Shown here piece after piece: positions 27,093-37,129 of a DNA stretch of 42,548 nucleotides (positions are counted from its first letter, which is position 1; each line of letters opens with the position of its first letter). Under the pieces are notes generated by a model. That model saw only the letters and a list, made by a program, of their open reading frames with translations. It had not been told where the DNA came from and searched no databases. Both the position numbers and the translations under genes were made by a program. This DNA is from a virus: positions 1 to 42,548 of IMG/VR virus record IMGVR_UViG_3300035698_025894, one strand, 5' to 3'.

Positions 27093-30000
27093 TATAAACT
27101 TCCTCCTATTTTAATTCCTGCTTTTTTATTAATGCCTTCTTCGTTGTGTTTTTCCGACAGAGCTCCATAACTAAATGGTTTCATACGGGAGCTTATACCT
27201 AAATACGTGCTTTTACTTTCTAACCAAGAATCTACATCTATATATGGAGGATATTCAGAAGTTCCGTTAAAATTAAATCTACCAAAATCCCAGGTTATCG
27301 GAATGTTAAGCATTTTTTTATCAACAGAAGAATAAAAAGATGTACCTGATAAATTACCAAGTCTAAGCTTTCCGTACGATTCAACTATAGTAACGTTGCT
27401 AATTAAAGGATTTCTTATTTCTAAAGAAATACCAGCTCTGTTCGTTCCTCCGGTAACCCCACTAATTATAGTCCCTGGATTGTTATCAGAATATGGTGTT
27501 GGTAATGTCCAATAATCATCTGCTACAGCAATAAGATCTAATAATCCACCGGCTAATCCTAAATTCTGATCAGAAATATATGAATTTATGTATGTAGCAA
27601 TCCCAATGCCGTATTGTGTATCTTCTGCAAGTATCCACGAACCCTCACTGGAATCGTTTCCATATGCCTGAGCATATCCTGTTGATCCAGTTGCTCCTGG
27701 TGTTATAGAGGGGTCTATGGATTCTGGAATAATAATGGGACCATCTAATCTAGACTGGGGATCTGGTAATCCAAAATAGACTGGAATGGTTACTATATTT
27801 CCGTCCCAATATTCAATTTTTATGTCTATACCTAACGGTGGAACAGTAGAAGTTTTGGTTTCACTAGTTCCTACATTAGATAAATAAATAGATTCTGGTT
27901 TACTTGGTAGAATATATTGGGATGGTATGCAAGGATATTTTCCGACAATAGTTCCAGCTGGTCCAGTTATACTTTTTTTACCTTCTATAATTTCTAAAGT
28001 ATCAGTATAAAATCTAGCCCATTGATTTTTGTTTAGTCTAACATCAGAACTTAAATGTAAATCAGCAGAAGTAACCAAACCGATAGTTGGTGGTAATCCT
28101 ACATATCCGGTTTCTCCTGGATCGGGTAAACCTATTGGATTTTTTAGTAAATTATCTATAGTATTTTTATGTATATTTACAGTTCCGCTAGAATTTTTAC
28201 CATTTACGGTAACACTTTTACTATATAAAGATAAATAGGATCTTTGGAATGGGTTTATATCATTATTATAATAAGTATCTTTAATTAAAGCGAATTCAGG
28301 ATTCACTACTTCATTAGAAGAAGGAGAAGGGTATTTTATATCGGAAGTATAATCACCCTCTGTTATATTATCACCAAGAATTTTACCTGAAGCTGTTCCC
28401 CCTAGTGCATTATAGGTATCTAAAGTATTTACTTTATATTTACCCTTATATTCTATATTAAATGGAGAAAATGCTCTCCCCCTTATATAAGACAACTCGT
28501 TATTTACGTGGGGGTAATATAATCCAGTTGGTCCAGTAGAACCACCCCAATATGTATTAGAAAAACCAGATTTAAAGTTTATTTTATTTAATACTGATCC
28601 GTCTGACACAATATATGGTTCTTCGTATCCACCAACGATTTCTCCTCCAACCTTAACTGAATAGCTATATTCTATTCCGCTATTTTTATTTTCTGATGAT
28701 ATTTCATTAATTAATTTTCCGTATGGAGTAGATTCTATAAATCCTGCCTGTTCAAAAGTAGAAGAATACGGAAAGGGAATATAATCATAGCTTTCGTTTA
28801 TTTCTTCTATTGGTCCTAATTTTACTATATTAAGTTTTTTATTTTTATTTCCTATATTAAAACTAGAAGAAGAATACAATGAAACATTACCTAAATGTAT
28901 CGAAGCTGGATTTGAAATATGTGAACCTGTTAAGGTTTCCCAATTCATATATCTTAATTGACCTACTGAATTTTTTGAATTATTACCATTAAAAGTTACA
29001 CCTGTTGCTAAAATTCCATCAGTAGGGAAATCCCACTCAGAATATGTAGGAGACCCTGGATTTGTATTGCTTAAAAGTAACGGAGTTCCCATAAACAATG
29101 GCGTAGGCTCACTAAATTCAAAATTAACATCCCAGGGAGAAATATCAACCTTTATTATTTTGTTTTTGGTATTAGTTCTATAAACAGAATACGAATCTTT
29201 AGTTGTTAAAGAAACGTCAAATTCTCCAATATTATTATATATAACAGAAGGATTATTTCCAGTAGATCCTGTTGGACTTCCCCCAGGAAATTCCCATAAA
29301 TATTCTATTTCATTAGCAGTACTAGTTTCAATAAAGGTTACAGTTTCTCCCTGAATAATGGGAATGGGATAAGCTGTTATTTTTTTATACCATTCATTAT
29401 AAAACTTTCCAAATGGTGTTATTCCTATAGGTGAGTATAGGGCAAATGGATGATGGTCAAATCCCCATATATTTAAATTTTCTTCTATAGATAACCCATT
29501 ATAATAAACATGAAATCCGAACCTTTCAAACGAGTTTATTTTTTTAAAAACTGAAGAAAAAAGTTCTTCTGTTTCTAAAGCTCTAGCTCCAAAATAGCTT
29601 CCCATTTCGGTTATACTAGGCGTTGAAATGTCATTTAAAAAAGAAAAATCCAAATTACTAAATGATAATTCTTCTCCTTGATTTTCCTGGTCAGTAGGGG
29701 AAATGTATATATGATAAGCTGTTATAACCCACTCTGGAATAGCATTAGAAAAAAAAGTATCTAAAGCTTGTTTTACCTGAACATTCCAATCTTTTCTATA
29801 TTCCATTGCATATGTATCAGCTTCACTATAGGAAGCTCCACAAACTATTAACTTTAAATTTGGGAAATTGTTTTTAAATGATGCAATAAAAGTATTTAGA
29901 TCAGAAATATAATCAGAAATAGTATATACACCAGCAACACCGGTTTTATTTGTTTGGCCTAAAAGAAATTTTAAAAGGTAAAGCTCGTTACCTAATTCTA

Positions 30001-30313
30001 TAGCAGTTAATCTATTTGTATGCGACATAATATAATCGACAATAAATTTTTGATTTACTACAGTATCGTTAGTGTTCCATACCCAGATTAAATTTAAATC
30101 GAACTTTTCGCAATAAGCAATGGTTTCATCTAACTTATTTTGACTTATTAAAAAAAAGTTTCCAGAATCTATTTGACCTTGAGGTACTTGATCTAAAAGA
30201 AAATATGTTTTCATTGCCTGGCTTCCCCCAGGAATTCGCAATGTAGTAATACCGTCTAATAAAGGTAAACATTTAGAAAAATCTGTTTGGTTAAATTGTA
30301 CATTTACTATCAT
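27092..30313 (-). CDS. Virion-associated glycoside-hydrolase-like protein (TIM barrel) with PKD domain
   Basis: 1073 residues. The N-terminal 300 residues read as a clan GH-A type (beta/alpha)8 barrel: TTLRIPGG (23-30), LNLIWVWN (73-80), AIELGNEL (104-111) with N109-E110 as the candidate acid/base pair, LKLIVCGASY (153-162), AYHIY (199-203) and ITEMGSY (234-240) with E236 as the candidate nucleophile. Residues about 322-390 form a PKD domain (GETVTFIETST ... EFDVSLTTKDS). The remaining 680 residues are beta-rich and unassigned, with Gly-Ser-Thr-Gly loops. The likely role is cleavage or binding of a host surface polysaccharide during adsorption. No signal peptide is present, which fits a virion component. 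The specific GH family and substrate cannot be told from sequence alone. Confidence 0.65.
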   Translation of the reverse strand: MIVNVQFNQTDFSKCLPLLDGITTLRIPGGSQAMKTYFLLDQVPQGQIDSGNFFLISQNKLDETIAYCEKFDLNLIWVWNTNDTVVNQKFIVDYIMSHTNRLTAIELGNELYLLKFLLGQTNKTGVAGVYTISDYISDLNTFIASFKNNFPNLKLIVCGASYSEADTYAMEYRKDWNVQVKQALDTFFSNAIPEWVITAYHIYISPTDQENQGEELSFSNLDFSFLNDISTPSITEMGSYFGARALETEELFSSVFKKINSFERFGFHVYYNGLSIEENLNIWGFDHHPFALYSPIGITPFGKFYNEWYKKITAYPIPIIQGETVTFIETSTANEIEYLWEFPGGSPTGSTGNNPSVIYNNIGEFDVSLTTKDSYSVYRTNTKNKIIKVDISPWDVNFEFSEPTPLFMGTPLLLSNTNPGSPTYSEWDFPTDGILATGVTFNGNNSKNSVGQLRYMNWETLTGSHISNPASIHLGNVSLYSSSSFNIGNKNKKLNIVKLGPIEEINESYDYIPFPYSSTFEQAGFIESTPYGKLINEISSENKNSGIEYSYSVKVGGEIVGGYEEPYIVSDGSVLNKINFKSGFSNTYWGGSTGPTGLYYPHVNNELSYIRGRAFSPFNIEYKGKYKVNTLDTYNALGGTASGKILGDNITEGDYTSDIKYPSPSSNEVVNPEFALIKDTYYNNDINPFQRSYLSLYSKSVTVNGKNSSGTVNIHKNTIDNLLKNPIGLPDPGETGYVGLPPTIGLVTSADLHLSSDVRLNKNQWARFYTDTLEIIEGKKSITGPAGTIVGKYPCIPSQYILPSKPESIYLSNVGTSETKTSTVPPLGIDIKIEYWDGNIVTIPVYFGLPDPQSRLDGPIIIPESIDPSITPGATGSTGYAQAYGNDSSEGSWILAEDTQYGIGIATYINSYISDQNLGLAGGLLDLIAVADDYWTLPTPYSDNNPGTIISGVTGGTNRAGISLEIRNPLISNVTIVESYGKLRLGNLSGTSFYSSVDKKMLNIPITWDFGRFNFNGTSEYPPYIDVDSWLESKSTYLGISSRMKPFSYGALSEKHNEEGINKKAGIKIGGSL

Positions 30314-30331
30314 ATAGGGTTTACTATTTTA

Positions 30332-33300
30332 TTATATACTTTTTCTAAAATTAGATTTGTTTACCTCATTAGATCCGGGTACTGTTCTAGGAGCAGGATA
30401 ACCAGAGGTTATTCCTACTACAGAATTAAAAGTATACCCGGTAGGTCCGTTAATAGTTAAAAAATTTTGATATAATTCGGAAGGGTATACAAGATAATTA
30501 AAATTAGTTATATTTTCATCAGAAGATAAATTAAGCTGCTCCGCTGCTTCGCCTAAGGTTAAATTAGAACCTGAAAGAGTAATACCTACCGGAAATGGAC
30601 TTATTTTTTCAGAAGGTGAAACTTTTATATAATCTCCAGATTTTATTCCATAAAGACTAAATCCGCCTAACCAATCGTTATTATATTCGAAACTATCCCA
30701 TGTATGTGAATATAGATCGTCCCAGGTAACCTTGTCACCAAAATTATCCCACGACATTTTTTTTGTTCCCCACCACTTTAAATTAGGGTTTGGTAAACAA
30801 ATATTATTTTCTTCCCATTTTGTATATTCTGACTCTGGTTTAACCCCGCCAGAAAATTCTTTAGACGAAGATGATATAGTAACCGAGCCATCGGTTACTA
30901 TATTAAATTTAATTCCGTTACCGCTTTCAAAAATATTGTCATTAGCAAATACAAAAATCTTGCCGCTAGAAGGATTGTATGGGTCCGTAGAAGCTACATA
31001 ATCTGGGGTTGTATATGTTTCATTAATTTCAGATATTAATCCGCTTACAGTTGCCTCTATTTCATAATCTATGATCAAGTCTGATATTTTTCTATCCCCA
31101 GCATAAACTTTTATTGATCCACCTCCAGTAACGGATTGGGTCGGATAAAAAGCCGGATCAACTAAAAGATAATTAATATTAAATTCTATCCCACCTTTTT
31201 GCTCTAATACCTTGGGTATAGTAAACGTAAATTCATCTGCACCTAAGGGAATAGTAACCGGCCAATCTCCATTTACTTCAGAAATTGAGCCTTTTATATA
31301 AATAGTAGAACCGTCTATAAAGTTGTGGGGGGTTGAAGTTTTTATTTCAGCTATTGAATATTGTGAAAGTGTCCCGACTCTATAAGAAGTAATAGATTCT
31401 ATTTCTATATAATTTTGGGTAAATGTAAATTCTGCAGAAGGGTGTGTACCTTCCGTTCTAGTTTTAACCAATGCGTCCTGTCCTCCATATGAAGAATTTC
31501 CGTAATTTATAAAATTTAAAGCATCAAAAGATAGGGTTTTCCTAGCATCATCATAAGTTTTTCCTTCTCCTGGATATTCCCATATTCCTTTGTAGTCATC
31601 CCAGGGACGAATCATTTGATCCCACGAATATTCTTCGTTTTCTTGATACCTTGTCCAGGCATCTATATTTATGGTTTTTGGAGAAACCTCGACCGCTTTG
31701 TCTATAATTTTAGTACTTTTAAAATTATAAGAATCATAAACATTACACGATAATTTATAAATTCCTGTATATGGGAGAAAATGGGGAAGTTTATAAAATT
31801 CCATAATGGGTCCTCTAAACCTAAATTCATAAGGGGTCCCAGGTTGGTTCGGATCTTTCGTAATTATCCATTCTATTTCAACATAATTAGAAAAATTTAT
31901 ATTATCCCAGGTAAATAAACTTAAATTTTGTTTATTAGAAAAAATAGATGATTCTCCAAAAGTACTTGTTCCTAGACCCGTACTTATTGTATACAATCCC
32001 GTGGTATAGTCTATATTTATTATTTCTCCAACTTCCTCTAGATAAGAAAAGCTACCTAAAGAATCGTCACCCTTAATAGTAACAAAATCCCCTGTTTCCA
32101 TTACGGGAAGCTGTAAAGAATCCCAGGTAACATTTAAATCGTCCCATGAAAAATCATCTAGCTCTAAACTGAATATAATAGGCATTCCTACTGGTACTGG
32201 TACACGGTTTCCAGTTTTAGGATCTACAAAATAGCTTGGATCATATCTATTATCTCCCAATTCTACTATTTTTCCCTCCTGTTTCTCCCTGTAAAATTTT
32301 GATATAGCTTCAATAAAAAATTTGGCTTCTTGTCCTGAATATTTTTGATTGTTTGCTAATGGGTTTGAAATATTACCAAAATCTGATATTGAAGGAATTT
32401 CTATAGTTATTATTCCATTCATAGAAGGATTAGAAGTTCCTGAATAATAGTACAGTTCTTCATTTTCTTCAGGTAATACGTTAAATATTATTTCTGTTCC
32501 AAAAACTGCACCGTTATTTATTATTCCGTTAGGCGGATCTAAAATTAATCCGGGATTTTTTGTTATAAATAAAGGGAATTCAGAAGAGCTGTTTTTTATG
32601 ATATATTTTTTACCCTTTTGAAATAATAATTTAGGATTATTTCCTAAATAATCACTGACTCTAAATGAATCTCCGTACCCACCAGGAGTAAAAGTTAAAT
32701 TTATAACATTATTATAGTTACTAGGGGTTTGTATAGATTTAGAATTTGGTCTAATATTAAATGCGCTAAGGTTTTCTATAAAACCATAATCTGGATTAAC
32801 AGAAACATTTGGATTAAACCCGGAGTCTATTTCTAATCTATTTACTTTATCGCTCCATACTCTAGTGTTATAGATATTATAATAAACTCCTTCCCCAGTA
32901 ATGTCAATAATTCTAGCATTTAGGGGTAGGTACGTTTCCTTTAATCTTTCCTTAAGAGCAAATAATTTAAGAATTATTTCCTCTTGAGAAAACATATAAA
33001 CATTTTCAGTTACCGGATATCCATAAGGATCGGTTTCGCCTGTTGGTTTTTGTATATCATAATAAAGGCCAAAAAATGAAGTTTTTTTGTATGTATTACT
33101 AGGAACTAAAGTACTTCCAGAAGAAACGTCTAATTTATAATCTCCGTTTTTATTTGGTCCATATGTTTGGGTTAATTTATATTTTCCGCTATTTTCATTG
33201 TTTAATATATCCTTTATTAAAACATTTTGTGTATATCTTCCTTCAGAAAGACTTAATTGATCTATAGCTCCAGACATAGATTGGAGTGGACTTATAATAG

Positions 33301-34492
33301 CTTCTGAATATTTAACATTTAACCAATATTCTTTAATCCGAAGGTCTTGGTATCCAAAAAACCGAATAGCATTAACTAGCCCTTTATAACTTCCGATATA
33401 AGGAAAAATATCTTCCCCGGAAACCATAAGCTCCTTTCTTTTTTCGTTAATTTCTATATAATCAGGAAATGGTTCATCGGGGTCATGATTTCTAAGAATT
33501 GTAGAATCCTTTGGAATAAAAGATCTTCCTAAATTTTTTGTTAATACATCTAGCCTTTCATCATCTCCTATTACTTCCCCATAAAAATCTAATTCAAGAA
33601 CTTTTAAAGACCCTTCATCGGTAAGTTCTTCAACTATCATTTTTCTTTCATATACATCCGCTCCTATATTAATAGTGTTCATAGCTACGTTAATAGATAA
33701 ATGGGATTCTACGTTATTAGAGGTTATAATATATCCATTTTCATAAGAATCTCCAGTATTTTCTACCGTTTCATAAGCAACATTGGGATAATTATAAATG
33801 GATGGTTCTCCCGTTTCAGGATCATTTTCGGAAACTTTATAACTAAATATTATATTAGTAACATCAGTGTTACCATAACTGTCATTAGCCCATTTTGTTC
33901 TCCATTTATTTTTTACGCTATCAGATAAATCTGAATGTGGATACCCAAGAACTATTGGGCCATTTGAGATTTTTTTAAATTCCTGTAATATGTATATTTG
34001 GGAATTTTCAAAAAGACCCGCCGAAGTTTCGTCAAAATATACAGAGCCTTTGAAATATCCGCCTGGCCTATTTTTATATGAAGTTTCAAAATATAGCTTT
34101 TTTCCGTTTCCTATAAAAGAATTTCCAGTAAAAGATTTAAATATAATATCTATTTCGGTCCCTCCTATAGTAATTTGGTCAACTTTTCCTTTTATTTTAT
34201 TAGAGCTAGATAATACTGAAATATTTAAAGTTACCTCTGCACCCTTTAAAATATAATCAGAAATATCTAATGCCCATAAAGTTATGTCAAAATTATTAGA
34301 ATCCTTTAAATTAAAAGTTATTTTATTTTCCGAGTCTAATAAAGACGTATTAACATTTCCTTTTAATGAAGTATCTGAATCCTCTGTATACAAAAATTCA
34401 GAATCTAGTTTACTTGGACCAGTAGGCCCAACATATTCAAAGTTTAAAGGTTCTCCGACTTTATTAAAAAATAATAATTTTATATTAGCCAT
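30332..34492 (-). CDS. Large baseplate wedge protein, gp7-like candidate
   Basis: 1386 residues starting MANIKLLFFNKVGEPLNFEY. Near residues 360-390 the segment IFPYIGSYKGLVNAIRFFGY resembles the helix in gp7-type wedge proteins and P2 gpI-like proteins. Its place directly after gp6-like and gp25-like genes fits the T4 wedge gene 7 (1032 aa in T4). A PKD-like stretch lies near 890-920 (FLPYTGIYKLSCNVYDS). Between about 770 and 1270 the motif (S/T)-W-D-(D/N/S) recurs eight times (FSWDDL, VTWDSL, FTWDNI, YSWDQM, RPWDDY, MSWDNF, VTWDDL, HTWDSF). The wedge assignment is moderately supported; the extra length and the W-D motifs are not seen in T4 gp7 and suggest added peripheral domains. Confidence 0.55.
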   Translation of the reverse strand: MANIKLLFFNKVGEPLNFEYVGPTGPSKLDSEFLYTEDSDTSLKGNVNTSLLDSENKITFNLKDSNNFDITLWALDISDYILKGAEVTLNISVLSSSNKIKGKVDQITIGGTEIDIIFKSFTGNSFIGNGKKLYFETSYKNRPGGYFKGSVYFDETSAGLFENSQIYILQEFKKISNGPIVLGYPHSDLSDSVKNKWRTKWANDSYGNTDVTNIIFSYKVSENDPETGEPSIYNYPNVAYETVENTGDSYENGYIITSNNVESHLSINVAMNTINIGADVYERKMIVEELTDEGSLKVLELDFYGEVIGDDERLDVLTKNLGRSFIPKDSTILRNHDPDEPFPDYIEINEKRKELMVSGEDIFPYIGSYKGLVNAIRFFGYQDLRIKEYWLNVKYSEAIISPLQSMSGAIDQLSLSEGRYTQNVLIKDILNNENSGKYKLTQTYGPNKNGDYKLDVSSGSTLVPSNTYKKTSFFGLYYDIQKPTGETDPYGYPVTENVYMFSQEEIILKLFALKERLKETYLPLNARIIDITGEGVYYNIYNTRVWSDKVNRLEIDSGFNPNVSVNPDYGFIENLSAFNIRPNSKSIQTPSNYNNVINLTFTPGGYGDSFRVSDYLGNNPKLLFQKGKKYIIKNSSSEFPLFITKNPGLILDPPNGIINNGAVFGTEIIFNVLPEENEELYYYSGTSNPSMNGIITIEIPSISDFGNISNPLANNQKYSGQEAKFFIEAISKFYREKQEGKIVELGDNRYDPSYFVDPKTGNRVPVPVGMPIIFSLELDDFSWDDLNVTWDSLQLPVMETGDFVTIKGDDSLGSFSYLEEVGEIINIDYTTGLYTISTGLGTSTFGESSIFSNKQNLSLFTWDNINFSNYVEIEWIITKDPNQPGTPYEFRFRGPIMEFYKLPHFLPYTGIYKLSCNVYDSYNFKSTKIIDKAVEVSPKTINIDAWTRYQENEEYSWDQMIRPWDDYKGIWEYPGEGKTYDDARKTLSFDALNFINYGNSSYGGQDALVKTRTEGTHPSAEFTFTQNYIEIESITSYRVGTLSQYSIAEIKTSTPHNFIDGSTIYIKGSISEVNGDWPVTIPLGADEFTFTIPKVLEQKGGIEFNINYLLVDPAFYPTQSVTGGGSIKVYAGDRKISDLIIDYEIEATVSGLISEINETYTTPDYVASTDPYNPSSGKIFVFANDNIFESGNGIKFNIVTDGSVTISSSSKEFSGGVKPESEYTKWEENNICLPNPNLKWWGTKKMSWDNFGDKVTWDDLYSHTWDSFEYNNDWLGGFSLYGIKSGDYIKVSPSEKISPFPVGITLSGSNLTLGEAAEQLNLSSDENITNFNYLVYPSELYQNFLTINGPTGYTFNSVVGITSGYPAPRTVPGSNEVNKSNFRKSI

Positions 34493-35023
34493 TTAAAAAA
34501 CTCTTTTGTTGTTTTTAGGTACAGTATAATTAAAAAAGTTTCTTATTTGTTTAACGCTTTCAATTAAAGCAAAAATTATTTTTTGAAATTCTTTTAATAT
34601 TTCTTTTTTAGTAGGATCTCTAAAAATAACATTAGATAAGGTTTTTTCTAAAATAACTTCCTTATAGTCAAACCCTTCTCTTACGTTATCATTTATACTA
34701 TTTCTAACATCTAATAAATTATTAGTTGGATCGAAGGAATAGTATTTTCTTTCCATTTTGCTTGGAATAAGCTCTTTTAATATTGTATTATATTCATCAG
34801 AATTTGTACACGGGGAATATTTATATTTTCCATTAGAGCTTATTAAAGTTCTTCTATAGCCAGAACATCCTATATTATGGGATCTTTCCTCAGCAAGTTC
34901 CACAGAGCTATAAAGATCTTTTTTGTTATATTCCGTACTAACACTAGTTCTTAATTTTAATCCTAGAGGACTATAAGAAAAATCATCATTATCTTCAAAA
35001 TGTGGAGTATAGTCTCTTTTCAT
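34493..35023 (-). CDS. Small baseplate-region protein with a conserved Cys pair
   Basis: 176 residues starting MKRDYTPHFEDNDDF. The segment AEERSHNIGCSGYRRT ... KYKYSPC (44-72) has the form A-E-x-R-x-x-x-I-G-C-x-G, then 17 residues, then P-C, with cysteines at 53 and 72. I recall similar strings in other T4-type phage structural genes but cannot attach a function. The C-terminal third is helical (FQKIIFALIESVKQIRNFF). It lies between the gp6-like and gp7-like wedge genes and abuts the latter without a gap, so a small wedge or adaptor part (a gp53-like place) is possible by position only. Confidence 0.5.
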   Translation of the reverse strand: MKRDYTPHFEDNDDFSYSPLGLKLRTSVSTEYNKKDLYSSVELAEERSHNIGCSGYRRTLISSNGKYKYSPCTNSDEYNTILKELIPSKMERKYYSFDPTNNLLDVRNSINDNVREGFDYKEVILEKTLSNVIFRDPTKKEILKEFQKIIFALIESVKQIRNFFNYTVPKNNKRVF

Positions 35024-35024
35024 T

Positions 35025-36749
35025 TTATTGGTTTTTATTAATTAGTAATTTTTTTTGCTGAGAAGATCTTTGAGCGCTGTATCCTTTAGGAACTATTTCA
35101 GTAACAGTAATATTTAAGCTACCCGGTTTATTTTTAATTATTCCTTCATTAAAATAAGAACCGTTTCTATCCTCGAATCCTCCTCTAAGTAAAACTAATT
35201 CATCTTTAGCCATTATAATATCTCCGTATTCATTAAGTCCTAATAATTTAGATTTTTCTTTAACTGAAATGTTATTTAACTCCGATATTGTTAATTTATT
35301 GGCTTCGTTTTTTTGTCCTATAAAATAAAAAGAAACTGAATCTATTCCGGATATTCCTTCTATTATAGCAATAATATCTGATTTTGGTACTCTGTCTCTT
35401 CTTTTAAGGTTTATAAAATATTCTGATATTTGTTCCCTAATATTATCTTTTATTATATCTATGTCATATCCTTCAAATACAGTTAAAATTACATTACCCA
35501 CATATCTAGTAATACTAGGTTCTAAAAGTTTAACAACAGTAGTAGCAATCATTGAACCAGAATCTTCTATTAAATTAAGTACCTGGGTTCTTTGTGAAGT
35601 AGTTAATAGGAAATCTTGAATATCTAGATCAAAATAATCTTCGTTTGATTGTAAATTCAAAGTTACATTAGGAACTAAATAAATATAAATGATGTTGTCA
35701 TCATTTAAATTACCATCATTAAAAGTAGAAAATGCACTAACTTGAGAAAATACACCAAGCTTTTCTAAAAATATCTCATAATTTGTAGCATTAGCAAAAA
35801 CATAAGCTCGGCTAGTTTTTGGGGCAACAAGTTTTATTAAAGCAATAGATTCTGGGTCTGTACCAAAAGAGGGATCGATTTCATTATTTATAGTTAAATA
35901 ATTATTTAAATTTACTTCTTTACCAAATAAATCTTCTCCGGATTCAGTAAAAACAAAGGTTAATGGGTTAATTTTAGTAGAAACTAAATTACCTCCAAAT
36001 CCTAAAGATTCTAAATATTCTATTCTTATTATTGATCCCCTTTCTGGAACTTTACCAAAGTTGGTATTACCAAAGTAAATATCAACACCTATTGATATTC
36101 CAAGCTTAGATAAAAATCCCTTTCCATCAAAAGGAATGTCGTAAAGGGAATCGTATCTTTCCCATTTTTCTTCATTTACAAAGGTTTCTATATACTGTTG
36201 ATCTACATAGGATCCAGAAATACTATTAACATTAAAACTTTGCAAGCTTTTTTTATTTCCAGTAAATCCTGCACTTTTAAATGTTCCCTGTACAGTTTTA
36301 AATTTTTTCAATGTGTCCGCGGTTAACAAAAACTTAGTTTTATTTCCGTTCATTACCAAAGTATAGGTTAATCCGTTTTGTTCACATCGGATTTTCGTGT
36401 TATTTTTTATTATTATAGCACCTCCATCTACATCAGCTTCCCTAGTATTCCATTTTATTGAAACCTCTCCTTGAGCAGCGCTTGCTCTTCCCGGATCATA
36501 TCCGGAAATTCTAGCTAAACTTTTAACAGAATAATCACGGGTAGCTTGCATAATATTCAACTCAGTAATAGAATCCTCTATAAAATAAAGAATAAACTGT
36601 GAAATATTTTGGATAACAAAAAGAATTTGACCCCATGCAGAAGCTACTGTAAATACATTTCTTGATTGATCGTAAGCTCTTTGTAAATAATCAAAGGAAT
36701 CTGCTACCAGGCCTTTGATTAAAATATTATTTTTTTTAAATATATTCAT
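35025..36749 (-). CDS. 6: Baseplate wedge protein gp6-like (baseplate J family)
   Basis: 574 residues. The N-terminus is helical (DYLQRAYDQSRNVFTVASAW, FILYFIEDSITELNIMQATR). It is followed by the baseplate-J pattern: a Ser/Ala-rich GYDPGRASAAQGEVSIKW, and a strand with NNTKIRCEQNGLTYTL. Later come a DIYFGNTNFGKVPERGSIIR domain and a C-terminal IREQISEYFINLKRRDRVPKSDI region, as in gp6/gp47/mu gp47 proteins that form the inner ring of the wedge around the hub. Length is close to T4 gp6 (660 aa). It follows gp25 by 5 bases, the same 25-6 order seen in many contractile tails. The assignment is strong. Confidence 0.85.
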   Translation of the reverse strand: MNIFKKNNILIKGLVADSFDYLQRAYDQSRNVFTVASAWGQILFVIQNISQFILYFIEDSITELNIMQATRDYSVKSLARISGYDPGRASAAQGEVSIKWNTREADVDGGAIIIKNNTKIRCEQNGLTYTLVMNGNKTKFLLTADTLKKFKTVQGTFKSAGFTGNKKSLQSFNVNSISGSYVDQQYIETFVNEEKWERYDSLYDIPFDGKGFLSKLGISIGVDIYFGNTNFGKVPERGSIIRIEYLESLGFGGNLVSTKINPLTFVFTESGEDLFGKEVNLNNYLTINNEIDPSFGTDPESIALIKLVAPKTSRAYVFANATNYEIFLEKLGVFSQVSAFSTFNDGNLNDDNIIYIYLVPNVTLNLQSNEDYFDLDIQDFLLTTSQRTQVLNLIEDSGSMIATTVVKLLEPSITRYVGNVILTVFEGYDIDIIKDNIREQISEYFINLKRRDRVPKSDIIAIIEGISGIDSVSFYFIGQKNEANKLTISELNNISVKEKSKLLGLNEYGDIIMAKDELVLLRGGFEDRNGSYFNEGIIKNKPGSLNITVTEIVPKGYSAQRSSQQKKLLINKNQ

Positions 36750-36754
36750 TTTTA

Positions 36755-37129
36755 TTAAAATACTTTTAAACTTATTACTGGAATGTTACTATTTCCATCC
36801 ACTGGAATATAGAAATCAAATAATCCAATATCTCTCTGAGTTCCTAAATTAAATTTTATATCAAAAAATCCACCAACACCATTAAATACCGGCGCATAGG
36901 TAAATATGTGTTTTTTTATTTGATCCCTTACTGCTTCTTCAGAAAGATTCATTTCAAATAAAAGAGCATCCAAACCTATACCAAACATCGGATCTCCCAA
37001 AACCTCTCCTTTATTAGTTAAAAGAAGCATTTTTATTTGGCCAATAGCAATTTCTACAGAATCAGTAACCTCTAATTGTTCTTTTTTATATCCTGGATCA
37101 GACGGGTCTCTGTTATAAATTTCTTTCAT
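36755..37129 (-). CDS. 25: Baseplate wedge protein gp25-like
   Basis: 124 residues, close to T4 gp25 (132 aa). The signature is IGQIKMLLLTNKGEVLGDPM (29-48) running into FGIGLDALLFE: ten residues of a helix, then the (G)E...P-x-FG turn that defines gp25/GPW proteins of T4, P2, Mu and type VI secretion systems. A C-terminal strand pair follows (DIGLFDFYIPV, IPVISLKVF). gp25 joins the wedge to the sheath initiator. The start has a rare clear Shine-Dalgarno (TAAGGA, 6 bases before ATG), which lies in the loop of a small hairpin. Confidence 0.92.
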   Translation of the reverse strand: MKEIYNRDPSDPGYKKEQLEVTDSVEIAIGQIKMLLLTNKGEVLGDPMFGIGLDALLFEMNLSEEAVRDQIKKHIFTYAPVFNGVGGFFDIKFNLGTQRDIGLFDFYIPVDGNSNIPVISLKVF

